In this document: positions 1-7,885 of the stretch, piece after piece
How the letters are laid out: the number at the start of each line of letters is the position of its first letter
How positions within the stretch are numbered: the first letter of the stretch is position 1
DNA from: Bacteroidales bacterium
GTDB lineage: Bacteria > Bacteroidota > Bacteroidia > Bacteroidales > Bacteroidaceae
Reading direction: 5' to 3'
DNA length: 64,000 nucleotides
NCBI GenBank assembly: GCA_004557035.1
Contig: SFFB01000010.1
Location: forward strand, 1-64,000
Notes under the pieces: generated by a model
What the model was told of the DNA's origin: nothing
What the model saw: the letters and a program-made list of their open reading frames with translations, nothing else
The model's database searches: none
Position numbers and translations under genes: made by a program

Positions 1-253
1 ATGCTCGTTTTGCACCAGTCCATCAGTAGTGATCATAATAGAATGAACAGCGCTTTTAGTACCTGTCACGCTTTGGAAAACATTTCGCTTTCGTGCAAGT
101 TCCTCTGCATAATCGGATGTTATTGAATATGGCTCCTTCGAGTATTTCATCTCGCAAACTTGCTCCTTTCTGTAACAGACTCCAATAATAAGGTACGCCA
201 CCGAATATCATATAGGCTTCAAGCATCTGCTTGCGATTTAGTACGAGACCTGT
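1..253 (-). pseudogene. Decayed AAA-ATPase fragment with internal deletion, 3' end outside window
   Basis: Read on the minus strand, positions 253 to about 157 give LNRKQMLEAYMIFGGVPYY, resembling the central part of a widespread Bacteroidetes AAA-ATPase family that ends in a DUF234-like nuclease region. From about 156 to 1, in a different frame, the strand encodes EMKYSKEPYSITSDY followed by TKSAVHS and TTDGLVQN, resembling that family's C-terminus. The two pieces abut in different frames, so most of the region between them is missing; a stop (TAG at 256-254) lies just upstream and no N-terminal Walker region is present. The frame is still open at base 1, so the gene ends outside the window. 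Family assignment is from memory of conserved motifs. Confidence 0.6.
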
Positions 254-270
254 CTAAAAATATGGTGCAA

Positions 271-278
271 AGTTAATG
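271..278 (-). promoter_or_regulatory. TAACTTTG, Bacteroidetes -7-like element
   Basis: The plus-strand CAAAGTTA reads TAACTTTG on the minus strand, just upstream of the truncated ATPase remnant. It fits the TAnnTTTG consensus, but no good TTTG at the -33 spacing was seen. It may be left over from the gene that was deleted here. Confidence 0.3.
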
Positions 279-296
279 ATTTTCGTGCAAAAACAT

Positions 297-327
297 GCGG
301 AAACTAATAGATATTTTGTGTTTCCGC
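297..327. terminator. Hairpin GCGGAAAC / GTTTCCGC
   Basis: A perfect 8-bp stem at 297-304 and 320-327 encloses an AT-rich 15-base loop. It lies between the ATPase remnant and the next decayed fragment. There is no clear T-run on either side, so a terminator role is uncertain. Confidence 0.3.
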
Positions 328-394
328 TGATTTATTAACGAAAAAAATAGGGTATCATTATATGGATTTTTAGTTTCATTCTACGGAATAAATC

Positions 395-433
395 TCGGGC
401 TGAATCTTGTCATCAATGCAAGTTTCAGCCCGA
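395..433 (-). terminator. Hairpin terminator after a decayed minus-strand gene
   Basis: The arms TCGGGCTGAA (395-404) and TTCAGCCCGA (424-433) form a perfect 10-bp stem with a 19-base loop. It lies 25 bases past the stop codon of the C-terminal scrap at 459-521, as expected of that gene's terminator. Confidence 0.5.
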
Positions 434-458
434 AACTATTTGTACAAAGTTAAGCAAA

Positions 459-521
459 TTACTTCGTCACAATATCATATAAACTCTTATAGTCCTTGGC
501 AACGTCATAGATGTAGCCGCT
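459..521 (-). pseudogene. C-terminal scrap of an unidentified protein
   Basis: On the minus strand this reads SGYIYDVAKDYKSLYDIVTK then a TAA stop (461-459), followed by a terminator-like hairpin. The peptide looks like a genuine protein C-terminus. Upstream it runs straight into the inverted-repeat element at 522-624 and meets a stop within it. I do not recognise the family. Confidence 0.4.
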
Positions 522-624
522 GTATAGAGTCAACAAGCAAGTGCAATATTACGAATAATGTTTGTAGAACTCTTTTATTGGTGTTGAGAAATTGAGTTTT
601 TCCTTGGTCTTCTGTTGACTCTAT
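522..624. mobile_element. 103-bp MITE-like element with 13-bp terminal inverted repeats
   Basis: TATAGAGTCAACA (522-534) and TGTTGACTCTATA (612-624) are perfect inverted repeats. The interior is AT-rich, has no credible gene and contains a near-palindrome around AATATTACGAATAATGTT. One end abuts a truncated reading frame, as if it had inserted into the gene. TATA at both outer ends may be a target duplication or part of the repeat. This is inferred from structure only; no transposase is present. Confidence 0.45.
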
Positions 625-703
625 ATGCCGTTTTTTCGGCCTCCCCACGGCGCAAAGCGGGATTTTCTCTTCTTCAAAAATGCCTCAAACCAACAAAAAA
701 ACG

Positions 704-711
704 TAAATTTG
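704..711 (+). promoter_or_regulatory. Promoter of pheT (TAAATTTG)
   Basis: TAAATTTG matches the Bacteroidetes -7 consensus TAnnTTTG. It would start transcription near 717, leaving a leader of about 140 bases before the pheT ATG at 860. The -33 position is weak. No riboswitch or T-box was recognised in the leader. Confidence 0.55.
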
Positions 712-859
712 CGGCGCACTAAATGTGTGCGCTTCTTTCGAGGTGAGGCTGAAGGGCAGCCAAAGAGTTTTCTTCTCTGGCAATATATAGGTGTGCATGG
801 CCCGGTAGGCTCGACGCGAAAGAGTATCTCTTTTTTAGGGAATAAACCACATCGACACA

Positions 860-3322
860 ATGAATATCTCTTACAACTGGCTTAAACATTACATCGACTT
901 TGACCTCTCGCCGGCTCAGACGGCTGAGGCCCTCACGGCCATCGGACTCGAAACCGACAGCGTGGAAGAAGTGGAAACTATCAAAGGAGGACTCAAGGGA
1001 CTCAAAGTGGGACGCGTCACCTCGTGCGTGCCTCACCCCGACTCCGACCATATGCACGTGTGCCAAGTGGACCTCGGCGAAGGCGAAACACAGCAGATTG
1101 TCTGCGGTGCACCCAATGTGGCCGAAGGACAAAAGGTGATTGTGGCCACAATCGGCACCGTGCTCTACGACGGCGACAAGGAGTTTGTCATCAAAAAGTC
1201 TAAACTCAGAGGCGTGGAGAGCTACGGCATGATTTGCGCCGAAGACGAAATCGGAGTGGGCACAAGTCACGATGGCATCATCGTCTTGCCACAAGACACT
1301 CCCGTGGGCATGGAAGCGGCCGAATATTATGGCGTGGAGAGCGACTATGTCATCGAGGTGGACATCACGCCCAACAGGGCCGATGCTTGTTCACACTTTG
1401 GCGTGGCGCGCGACCTCAAAGCCTATCTCCTCCGCAGGGGCGGTGGGCAGGCTCAGCTCAGACGCGACGACGTGAGCAGCTTCAGCGTGGACTCTCACGA
1501 CCTTGACATCGACATCGAGGTGGAACAGACAGAGGCCTGCCCGAGATATTGTGCCGTGACGCTCAGAGGATGCCGCGTGGGCGAGAGTCCCGAATGGCTC
1601 AAAAAGCGCCTTGAAACGATTGGACTCCGTCCGGTGAATAACGTGGTGGACGTGACGAACTACGTCATGATGGCCTACGGACAACCTCTGCATTGCTTCG
1701 ATGTAGACATGATCAAGGGACGCAAGGTGGTGGTGAAGACGATGCCCGAAGGCACGCCTTTTGTCACACTCGACGGCGTGGAGCACAAACTCTCCGCCCG
1801 CGACTTGGCCATCTGCAATGCCGAAGAGCCGATGTGTATTGCCGGCGTGTTTGGCGGCAAAGGCTCGGGAACGTATGAAACAACAACCGACGTGCTGCTC
1901 GAGAGTGCCTATTTCCATCCCACGTGGATACGCAAAAGTGCACGGCGCCATGGATTGGCCACAGATGCCTCTTTCCGCTTCGAGCGCGGCATCGACCCCG
2001 ACGGACAAATCTATGCCCTCAAGCTGGCGGCCATCCTCGTGCGCGAACTTACGGGTGGAAAGATTGCCATGGACATCAAAGACGTGGAAGCGCCGGGACT
2101 GACAAAGGCTTTCGACGTGCGTTTGGACTATGCCTATGCCCGCGACCTAATCGGCAAAGACATCACGGCCGACGAAATCAAGGCCATTGTCTCATCGCTC
2201 GAAATGACCATCAAGGCCGAAGACGCCGAGGGCCTCTCGCTGAGTGTGCCGGCCTACAGGGTCGACGTGCAGCGACCGTGTGACGTGGTGGAAGACATCT
2301 TGCGCATCTATGGCTACAACAATATTGAAATACCCTCGGCCGTGAAGTCGAGCCTGACCATCAAGGGCGAGGCCGATCATGCCGACAAGCTGCAAAACCT
2401 CATCGCCGAGCAGCTCGTGGGTATGGGCTTCAGAGAAATTCTCAACAACTCGCTCACGCGCGAGGCTTATTATAAAGACCTGAAAACGTTGCCGGCCGAG
2501 CGGCTCGTGCGCGTGCTCAATCCGCTGAGTTCAGACCTGGGCGTGATGCGTCAGAGCCTTGTGTTCGGCGGACTCGAAACCATCCTGCACAACGTGAACC
2601 GCCGACAGGCCAACTTGCGACTCTTTGAGGTGGGCAACTGCTACAGCTACGACGCCGACCGCCGACAGGCCGACCGTCCCCTGGCTCCTTATCACGAAGA
2701 GACCCGTCTGGGACTCTGGCTGACGGGACACCGGGTGGAAGGCTCTTGGGCCCATGCCGACGAAGAGAGCAGCGCCCACGAGCTGGGCGGCTATGTGGCC
2801 GCCATCTTGACCCGACTGGGGCTGAAACACGGCGAACTGCAGCAAGCCGAGGGCGAGAGCGATCTTTTCAGCCATTCGCTGGCCGTGAAAGACCGCAGCG
2901 GTCAGACGCTCGTGGAATATGGCATACTACGCCGGGCACTGATGCCGGAGCTCTCGGCCGAGGTCTATTATGCCGACTTCGCATGGAGTCGACTGATGAA
3001 GCGCGTGCGCAAAAACACGGTTTCGTTCCACGAACTGCCCAAATATCCTGCCGTGAGCCGAGACTTGGCTCTGCTTGTGGACAAAGCTGTGGCCTTTGCC
3101 GACATCGAACGCATCAGCCGCACGGCAGGAGGAAAACTGCTCAAGACGGTGAAACTCTTTGACGTCTATGAGGGCAAAAACCTCGAGCCGGGCAAAAAGA
3201 GCTATGCCGTCAACTTCATGCTCCAAGACGAGGCCAAAACCATGAACGACAAACAGACCGAGGCCGTGATGAAGAAAATCGCCGCGGCGCTCGAAAAGGG
3301 ACTCGGCGCAAGACTGAGATAA
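860..3322 (+). CDS. pheT: Phenylalanine--tRNA ligase beta subunit
   Basis: The product (820 aa) is the beta chain of the cytoplasmic alpha2-beta2 enzyme that charges tRNA-Phe with phenylalanine. Residues about 40-150 form the EMAP-like tRNA-binding OB fold (VGRVTSCVPHPDSDHMHV). The B3/B4 editing region follows (about 210-370), then B5 (about 400-470), the catalytic-like core, and a C-terminal ferredoxin-fold anticodon-binding domain from about 725 (FHELPKYPAVSRDLALL). Length is normal for the family. The ATG at 860 begins the canonical MNISYNWLK. pheS is not in the window, so the two subunits are encoded apart. The YebC gene follows after 50 bases and is probably co-transcribed. Confidence 0.97.
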   Translation: MNISYNWLKHYIDFDLSPAQTAEALTAIGLETDSVEEVETIKGGLKGLKVGRVTSCVPHPDSDHMHVCQVDLGEGETQQIVCGAPNVAEGQKVIVATIGTVLYDGDKEFVIKKSKLRGVESYGMICAEDEIGVGTSHDGIIVLPQDTPVGMEAAEYYGVESDYVIEVDITPNRADACSHFGVARDLKAYLLRRGGGQAQLRRDDVSSFSVDSHDLDIDIEVEQTEACPRYCAVTLRGCRVGESPEWLKKRLETIGLRPVNNVVDVTNYVMMAYGQPLHCFDVDMIKGRKVVVKTMPEGTPFVTLDGVEHKLSARDLAICNAEEPMCIAGVFGGKGSGTYETTTDVLLESAYFHPTWIRKSARRHGLATDASFRFERGIDPDGQIYALKLAAILVRELTGGKIAMDIKDVEAPGLTKAFDVRLDYAYARDLIGKDITADEIKAIVSSLEMTIKAEDAEGLSLSVPAYRVDVQRPCDVVEDILRIYGYNNIEIPSAVKSSLTIKGEADHADKLQNLIAEQLVGMGFREILNNSLTREAYYKDLKTLPAERLVRVLNPLSSDLGVMRQSLVFGGLETILHNVNRRQANLRLFEVGNCYSYDADRRQADRPLAPYHEETRLGLWLTGHRVEGSWAHADEESSAHELGGYVAAILTRLGLKHGELQQAEGESDLFSHSLAVKDRSGQTLVEYGILRRALMPELSAEVYYADFAWSRLMKRVRKNTVSFHELPKYPAVSRDLALLVDKAVAFADIERISRTAGGKLLKTVKLFDVYEGKNLEPGKKSYAVNFMLQDEAKTMNDKQTEAVMKKIAAALEKGLGARLR

Positions 3323-3372
3323 TCATATTCCGGCATATCACACAAACAAAATATTCATACACACAATCAACA

Positions 3373-4101
3373 ATGGGAAGAGCTTTTGAATACCGCAAAG
3401 CAGCCAAAATGAAAAGATGGGGTCATATGGCCCGCACATTCACCAAAATTGGCAAACAGATTGCCGTGGCCGTGAAGGCCGGCGGACCCGAACCAGAAAA
3501 CAACCCCACGCTGCGTGCCATCATCGCCACGGCCAAGCGAGAGAATATGCCCAAGGACAACATTGAGCGCGCCATCAAAAACGCCATGGGCAAAGACCAG
3601 AGCGAATACAAGACAATGACCTACGAGGGATATGGACCTCACGGCGTGGCCGTATTCGTGGACACGCTCACCGACAATCCCACACGAACCGTGGGCGACG
3701 TGCGTTCGGTGTTCAATAAGTTTAACGGTAACCTCGGCACAATGGGCTCGCTGGCCTATCTCTTCGACCATAAGAGCGTGTTCTCTTTCAAGAAGAAAGA
3801 TGACGTAGATATGGACGAACTCATCCTCGACCTCATTGACTATGGCGTGGAAGACGAATTTGACGAAGACGAAGAGGAGGGTAGCATCACCATCTATGGC
3901 GACCCGAAATGTTTCGGCCAAATTCAGAAACACCTTGAAGAAAACGGCTTTGAAGTGATTGGAGCTGAGTTTACCTACATTCCCAACGACCTTAAAGACG
4001 TGACCGACGAAGAGCGTGAAAGCATCGACAAGATGGTGGAGCGACTCGAAGAGTTCGACGACGTGCAGACGGTCTATACCAACATGAAGCCGGCAGAATA
4101 A
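3373..4101 (+). CDS. YebC/PmpR family transcriptional regulator
   Basis: The 242-aa product has the canonical start MGRAFEYRKAAKMKRWGHMA and the three-domain layout of the YebC/TACO1 family. Members bind DNA in some bacteria (PmpR); others have been linked to translation of difficult sequences, so 'regulator' is a family label rather than a proven role. An acidic stretch at about residues 155-175 (DEFDEDEEEG) falls in the middle domain. It sits 50 bases after pheT and ends before a strong terminator at 4163-4208, suggesting a pheT-yebC transcript. Confidence 0.93.
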   Translation: MGRAFEYRKAAKMKRWGHMARTFTKIGKQIAVAVKAGGPEPENNPTLRAIIATAKRENMPKDNIERAIKNAMGKDQSEYKTMTYEGYGPHGVAVFVDTLTDNPTRTVGDVRSVFNKFNGNLGTMGSLAYLFDHKSVFSFKKKDDVDMDELILDLIDYGVEDEFDEDEEEGSITIYGDPKCFGQIQKHLEENGFEVIGAEFTYIPNDLKDVTDEERESIDKMVERLEEFDDVQTVYTNMKPAE

Positions 4102-4162
4102 CAGATCCGGGACCGGTAAAAGCGAAGCTTGCCGGAGAGCGCTACGCCTCGGTTCTTACAAT

Positions 4163-4208
4163 AAAAAGCACTCCCACCCGTTATTAATATATAGGGTGGA
4201 GTGCTTTA
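4163..4208. terminator. Rho-independent terminator after yebC
   Basis: AAAGCACTC plus CCACCC pairs with GGGTGG plus AGTGCTTT across a loop of about 15 AT-rich bases, with one extra C bulged on the left. A/T tracts on both sides let it serve both the yebC transcript (+) and the lipoprotein gene ending at 4233 (-). Confidence 0.8.
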
Positions 4209-4232
4209 TCATATTCTCTCCATCTCACTCGC

Positions 4233-4634
4233 TCATTGCCCATAGTCGGCCGCTGTGATGGTGAGGTCCATCACCACCTCCCCCGTATCGGCACGGCGGT
4301 AGATATAACGAAACGCAATCTTTTCTGCCTTACAGTCACTCAGTGTGACGTCGCTTAGCAGTTCGCTCACTAATCCTTGACGCACGCTCACCTCATGACC
4401 ACGTGCCGCCGAAGCTGCTTCGGCCGAAAGCGAGAACCACCGCGAATAGGTGCGGTTGGCAACGTCGTAGGTGGCGCTGTCGAGCGTGGTCACGTTGTCG
4501 AGGCGTTTGGGGCAATGCTGTTTCGTGAAAGCCTTGGCCTCAGCGGCCATACGGTCGTCAAAACTGTCTGTGCAGGCTCCGGCTGTCATCAGACATAAGA
4601 CGAAAGACACAGAATGGGGAAATAAATGTTTCAT
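4233..4634 (-). CDS. Small putative lipoprotein, unknown function
   Basis: This 133-aa protein has a typical lipoprotein leader: basic start MKHLF, a hydrophobic core, and a Cys at about residue 21 in MTAGACTD. The lipobox is imperfect, with Ala at -3. The mature part is hydrophilic with no motif I recognise; the middle and C-terminal strands resemble a small beta-rich envelope protein. It points away from the divergent Cys-motif gene at 4706 and shares the bidirectional terminator at 4163-4208 with yebC. Export is likely; function is unknown. Confidence 0.75.
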   Translation of the reverse strand: MKHLFPHSVSFVLCLMTAGACTDSFDDRMAAEAKAFTKQHCPKRLDNVTTLDSATYDVANRTYSRWFSLSAEAASAARGHEVSVRQGLVSELLSDVTLSDCKAEKIAFRYIYRRADTGEVVMDLTITAADYGQ

Positions 4635-4705
4635 TTTTTATCTGTAAGGGCATTTTATTGCAAAAATACAAAAAAGCATTCCCTCTGCGCCAAAACAGTC
4701 AGCCT

Positions 4706-5188
4706 ATGTATGAAGACAGAATAGAAAAAGCCGTTGAGCTTTTCCGCTCAGGCTATAATTGTTCGCAGTCGGTGGTGGCCGCTTTTGCCGACCTCTATGG
4801 CTTCACCACCGAGCAGGCACTCAAGATGTCGGCCTCGTTTGGGGGTGGCATCGGCCGGATGCGCCAAACGTGTGGAGCCGCTTGTGGCATGTTTATGCTC
4901 GTCGGACTGGAAACGGGGTCGACCGACGCCGCCGACCGTGCAGGCAAATCGGCCAACTATGCCGCCGTGCAGCAACTCGCAGCCCGCTTCAAGGAAGAAA
5001 ACGGGTCGCTCGTCTGCGGCGAACTCCTCGGACTGACCAAAAAAGAGCAGACTGGCACATCGCCTCAAGCCGAAGCTCGCACACCGGCCTATTATGCCAA
5101 GCGACCCTGCACGGAGATGGTGCGCACCGCAGCCCGTCTGTTCGCCGAATTTCTCACTCAACAAAATCAGGCAAAGGCAGAGGCATGA
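4706..5188 (+). CDS. C_GCAxxG_C_C family protein
   Basis: The 160-aa product belongs to a small redox- or metal-associated family defined by spaced cysteines. Visible are Cys19 (GYNCSQSV), the CGAxxG core at Cys56 and Cys60 (TCGAACGM), Cys104 (LVCGELLG) and Cys135 (KRPCTEMV). Family members are predicted to bind a metal or cluster; no reaction is established. I chose the ATG at 4706 (MYEDRIEKAVELF) because family members begin there; an in-frame ATG at 4658 would add 16 residues unlike the family. The stop overlaps the next gene's start by ATGA (5185-5188), implying translational coupling with the glycosyltransferase. Confidence 0.88.
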   Translation: MYEDRIEKAVELFRSGYNCSQSVVAAFADLYGFTTEQALKMSASFGGGIGRMRQTCGAACGMFMLVGLETGSTDAADRAGKSANYAAVQQLAARFKEENGSLVCGELLGLTKKEQTGTSPQAEARTPAYYAKRPCTEMVRTAARLFAEFLTQQNQAKAEA

Positions 5189-6285
5189 AGATATTGCTCA
5201 TAGGAGACTATAGCAACGTCCACGCTACCCTGGCGCAGGCCTTGAGGCAACTCGGACACCACGTGACGCTCGCCTCCGACGGCGACGGATGGAAAAACTA
5301 TCCGCGCGACATCGATTTGTCGAGAAAAATGGGCGGGCTCGTCTCAAAAATACGTTATTGGCACCGCCTTCAAAACGTCTTCAAGACTTTTAGAGGCTAC
5401 GACGTGGTGCAGTGTATCAACCCTGTCTTTCTTCCGCTGCGCGGTGAGCGCATCAAGCCTTATTACGACTACCTCAGACGCCACAACAAGCGCGTCTATC
5501 TCTGTGCCTTCGGCATGGACTATTATTATGCCAAGGCAGCTCTCGACCCCAAGGTGTTTCGATACAGCGACTTCCACACAGCCTTGGTGCCCAAAGACTC
5601 TCCCGAACTCGACATCTGGCGCCGCGACTGGCTCGAAGGCCCGAAAGGCGACATCAACCGCTACATCGCCCACGATTGCGACGGTATCATCTCCGGACTC
5701 TACGAATACCATGCCGCCTACGCCGCCGAGTTCGGCCATAAAGAGACTTTCATCCCCTTCCCCATAGACACCGTAGTGGCGCAGCCCGAGACCAACGCCG
5801 GCCGGGCTCACGACAAACTCCGCTTTTTCATCGGCATACAGCGCGGGCGCTCTGTCTATAAAGGCACCGACGTGATGCTGCGCGCACTCGAAAGGGTGGT
5901 GGCGCTCTTTCCCGACGAGTGCGAGATGGTCCGGGTGGAGTCTGTGCCCTTTGCCGAATACCGCCGGCTGATGGGAGAGAGCGACGTCATCCTTGACCAA
6001 CTCTATTCCTATACGCCGGCCATGAATGCGCTCGAAGCCATGTCGCGAGGTTTGGTTGTGGTGGGTGGCGGCGAACCCGAAAACTATGCCGTGCTCCACG
6101 AAACCGAACTGAAGCCCATTGTCAATGTGCAACCCAACGAGCGCAGCGTCTTTGAGGCCCTTTGCCGGCTTGTGCGCCATCGCGACCGTGTGCCGCAGTT
6201 GGCCGCAGAAAGCCGTGAATACATCTTGCGGCATCACGAAATGCACAAGGTGGCCAAGCGTTATCTCGATTTTTGGCAGCGATGA
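5185..6285 (+). CDS. Glycosyltransferase, GT4-like
   Basis: The 366-aa product starts MKILLIGDYSNVHATLAQAL, the N-terminal Rossmann strand and loop of GT-B fold transferases. The second half carries a GT4-like donor domain: an IGIQRGRSVYKGTDVML strand-helix region and YTPAMNALEAMSRGLVVVGG, which includes the E-x-x-A-x-G-type segment that contacts the nucleotide sugar. Sugar and acceptor cannot be told. No signal peptide or membrane span is seen, so it acts at the cytoplasmic face. Its ATG overlaps the stop of the Cys-motif gene. No other polysaccharide genes are adjacent. Confidence 0.85.
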   Translation: MKILLIGDYSNVHATLAQALRQLGHHVTLASDGDGWKNYPRDIDLSRKMGGLVSKIRYWHRLQNVFKTFRGYDVVQCINPVFLPLRGERIKPYYDYLRRHNKRVYLCAFGMDYYYAKAALDPKVFRYSDFHTALVPKDSPELDIWRRDWLEGPKGDINRYIAHDCDGIISGLYEYHAAYAAEFGHKETFIPFPIDTVVAQPETNAGRAHDKLRFFIGIQRGRSVYKGTDVMLRALERVVALFPDECEMVRVESVPFAEYRRLMGESDVILDQLYSYTPAMNALEAMSRGLVVVGGGEPENYAVLHETELKPIVNVQPNERSVFEALCRLVRHRDRVPQLAAESREYILRHHEMHKVAKRYLDFWQR

Positions 6286-6336
6286 AGGCCGCTCCCTTTT
6301 ACGATCAAGAAAAAACAAATAAAACCCAATAAATCT

Positions 6337-7524
6337 ATGAATGAATTAGCCCTGAAGTATGGGTGTAACCCCAACCAGAAACCATCGCGCATCTTTATGG
6401 CCGATGGAAACGAACTGCCTGTCACTGTGATTAACGGCCGTCCCGGCTACATCAACTTCCTCGATGCACTCAACGGATGGCAACTGGTGCGCGAACTCCA
6501 CGCTGCCACCGGACTGCCCGCAGCTGCCTCGTTCAAGCACGTCTCACCTGCCGGCGCCGCCGTGGGACTTCCCCTCGACGACACGCTCCGCAAAATCTAT
6601 TTCGTAGACGACATCACCGAACCCCTCACCCCTATCGCATCGGCCTATGCCCGTGCCCGAGGTGCCGACCGCATGTCTTCTTACGGCGACTTCATCGCTC
6701 TCTCCGACACTTGCGACAAAGCCACGGCGCTGCTCATCAAACGCGAAGTCTCTGACGGCGTGATTGCTCCTGACTATACTCCCGAAGCACTTGAAATCCT
6801 TAAGGATAAACGCAAAGGCACCTACAACGTGCTGCGCATCGACCCGGCCTATCGTCCCGATCCCATAGAGCGCAAGCAGGTGTTTGGCGTCACGTTTGAA
6901 CAGGGTCGCAACGAGATTGACTTGACCGACGACGCCGAACTTTTTGCCAATATCCCCACCGTGGCCAAAGACTTCCCCGAAGAAGCCAAACGTGATTTGA
7001 AAATTGCACTCATCACTCTGAAATATACGCAGAGCAACTCCGTATGCTATGTCAAAGACGGACAAGCCATCGGCATCGGTGCCGGACAGCAGAGCCGTAT
7101 TCATTGCACCCGTCTGGCCGGAAACAAAGCCGACATCTGGTGGCTCCGTCAGCACCCCAAAGTGATGGCGCTGCCTTGGGTGGAAAAGATTCGTCGTGCC
7201 GACCGCGACAACACCATCGACATCTATATCTCTGAAGACCACGACGATGTGTTGGCCGGCGACAATTGGCGCGCTTTCTTCACCGAGCGTCCCGAGGTGC
7301 TCACTATGGAGGAAAAGAAAGCCTGGATTGCCCAAAACACCGGCGTGTGTCTTGGCTCTGACGCTTTCTTCCCCTTCGGCGACAACATCGAGCGTGCCCA
7401 CAAGAGCGGCGTGGCCTATGTGGCCCAAGCCGGTGGCAGTGTGCGCGACGACCATGTCATTGCCACCTGCGACAAATACGGCATCGCCATGGCCTTCACC
7501 GGCATCCGTCTTTTCCATCACTAA
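6337..7524 (+). CDS. Stand-alone phosphoribosylaminoimidazolecarboxamide (AICAR) formyltransferase
   Basis: The product (395 aa) corresponds to the formyltransferase domain of PurH without the IMP cyclohydrolase domain. It would transfer a formyl group from 10-formyl-THF to AICAR, giving FAICAR in purine synthesis. The signature FKHVSPAGAAV (about residues 66-76) holds the Lys-His pair used in catalysis by the family. It starts MNELALKYGCNPNQKPSRI, typical of the single-domain form. A separate cyclohydrolase or a full-length PurH must exist elsewhere if the route is complete. The gene follows the glycosyltransferase by 51 bases and precedes a small basic ORF by 17. Confidence 0.9.
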   Translation: MNELALKYGCNPNQKPSRIFMADGNELPVTVINGRPGYINFLDALNGWQLVRELHAATGLPAAASFKHVSPAGAAVGLPLDDTLRKIYFVDDITEPLTPIASAYARARGADRMSSYGDFIALSDTCDKATALLIKREVSDGVIAPDYTPEALEILKDKRKGTYNVLRIDPAYRPDPIERKQVFGVTFEQGRNEIDLTDDAELFANIPTVAKDFPEEAKRDLKIALITLKYTQSNSVCYVKDGQAIGIGAGQQSRIHCTRLAGNKADIWWLRQHPKVMALPWVEKIRRADRDNTIDIYISEDHDDVLAGDNWRAFFTERPEVLTMEEKKAWIAQNTGVCLGSDAFFPFGDNIERAHKSGVAYVAQAGGSVRDDHVIATCDKYGIAMAFTGIRLFHH

Positions 7525-7541
7525 TCCCACACTTGCCATCT

Positions 7542-7775
7542 ATGTCAGAAAACACAGACCCCCAACTCACGACCGGTCGCCACGTCTCTGCCGACGAGGT
7601 GAGGCAGGCCATGACCGGCGGCCTTGTTTTCAAAGGGGCCAAGGCCGGACCCAAACCTTCGGCCGGCGGCGTCAAGACTAAGGCCAAGAAGAAAAAGTTC
7701 GTCACGGGTAGTCACGGCTCGGGCGCGGCCAAGATGAAGGCCGACTATCGCCGAAAGCGGGCCAACCGCCATTGA
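7542..7775 (+). CDS. Small basic protein, unknown function
   Basis: This 77-aa product is strongly basic in its C-terminal half: KTKAKKKKF, then KMKADYRRKRANRH. The N-terminal part, HVSADEVRQAMTGG, could form a short helix. Composition suggests nucleic-acid or ribosome binding, but no domain is recognised. I use the ATG at 7542; a TTG at 7533 would add three residues. It begins 17 bases after the AICAR formyltransferase stop and ends before the terminator at 7801, so it is probably the last gene of that transcript. Confidence 0.7.
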   Translation: MSENTDPQLTTGRHVSADEVRQAMTGGLVFKGAKAGPKPSAGGVKTKAKKKKFVTGSHGSGAAKMKADYRRKRANRH

Positions 7776-7800
7776 ATCCCTGTGAATAATCCCACAAACA

Positions 7801-7843
7801 AAAAGTCCTGCAAGCCATTGAGCGGTTTGCAGGACTTTTACAT
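7801..7843. terminator. Rho-independent terminator
   Basis: AAAAGTCCTGCAA pairs with TTGCAGGACTTTT around CCATTGAGCGG-type loop bases. It is flanked by A and T tracts, so it can work on both strands: for the small basic gene (+) and the secreted protein ending at 7886 (-). Confidence 0.85.
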
Positions 7844-7885
7844 TTATGTCAGAAAGAATTCAAAAGCTGTCGGCGAAGAGTCTGA

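Noticed and set aside
711..859. T-box or riboswitch in the pheT leader
   Set aside because: No T-box sequence, specifier hairpin or known aptamer core could be seen, and T-boxes are not typical of Bacteroidetes.
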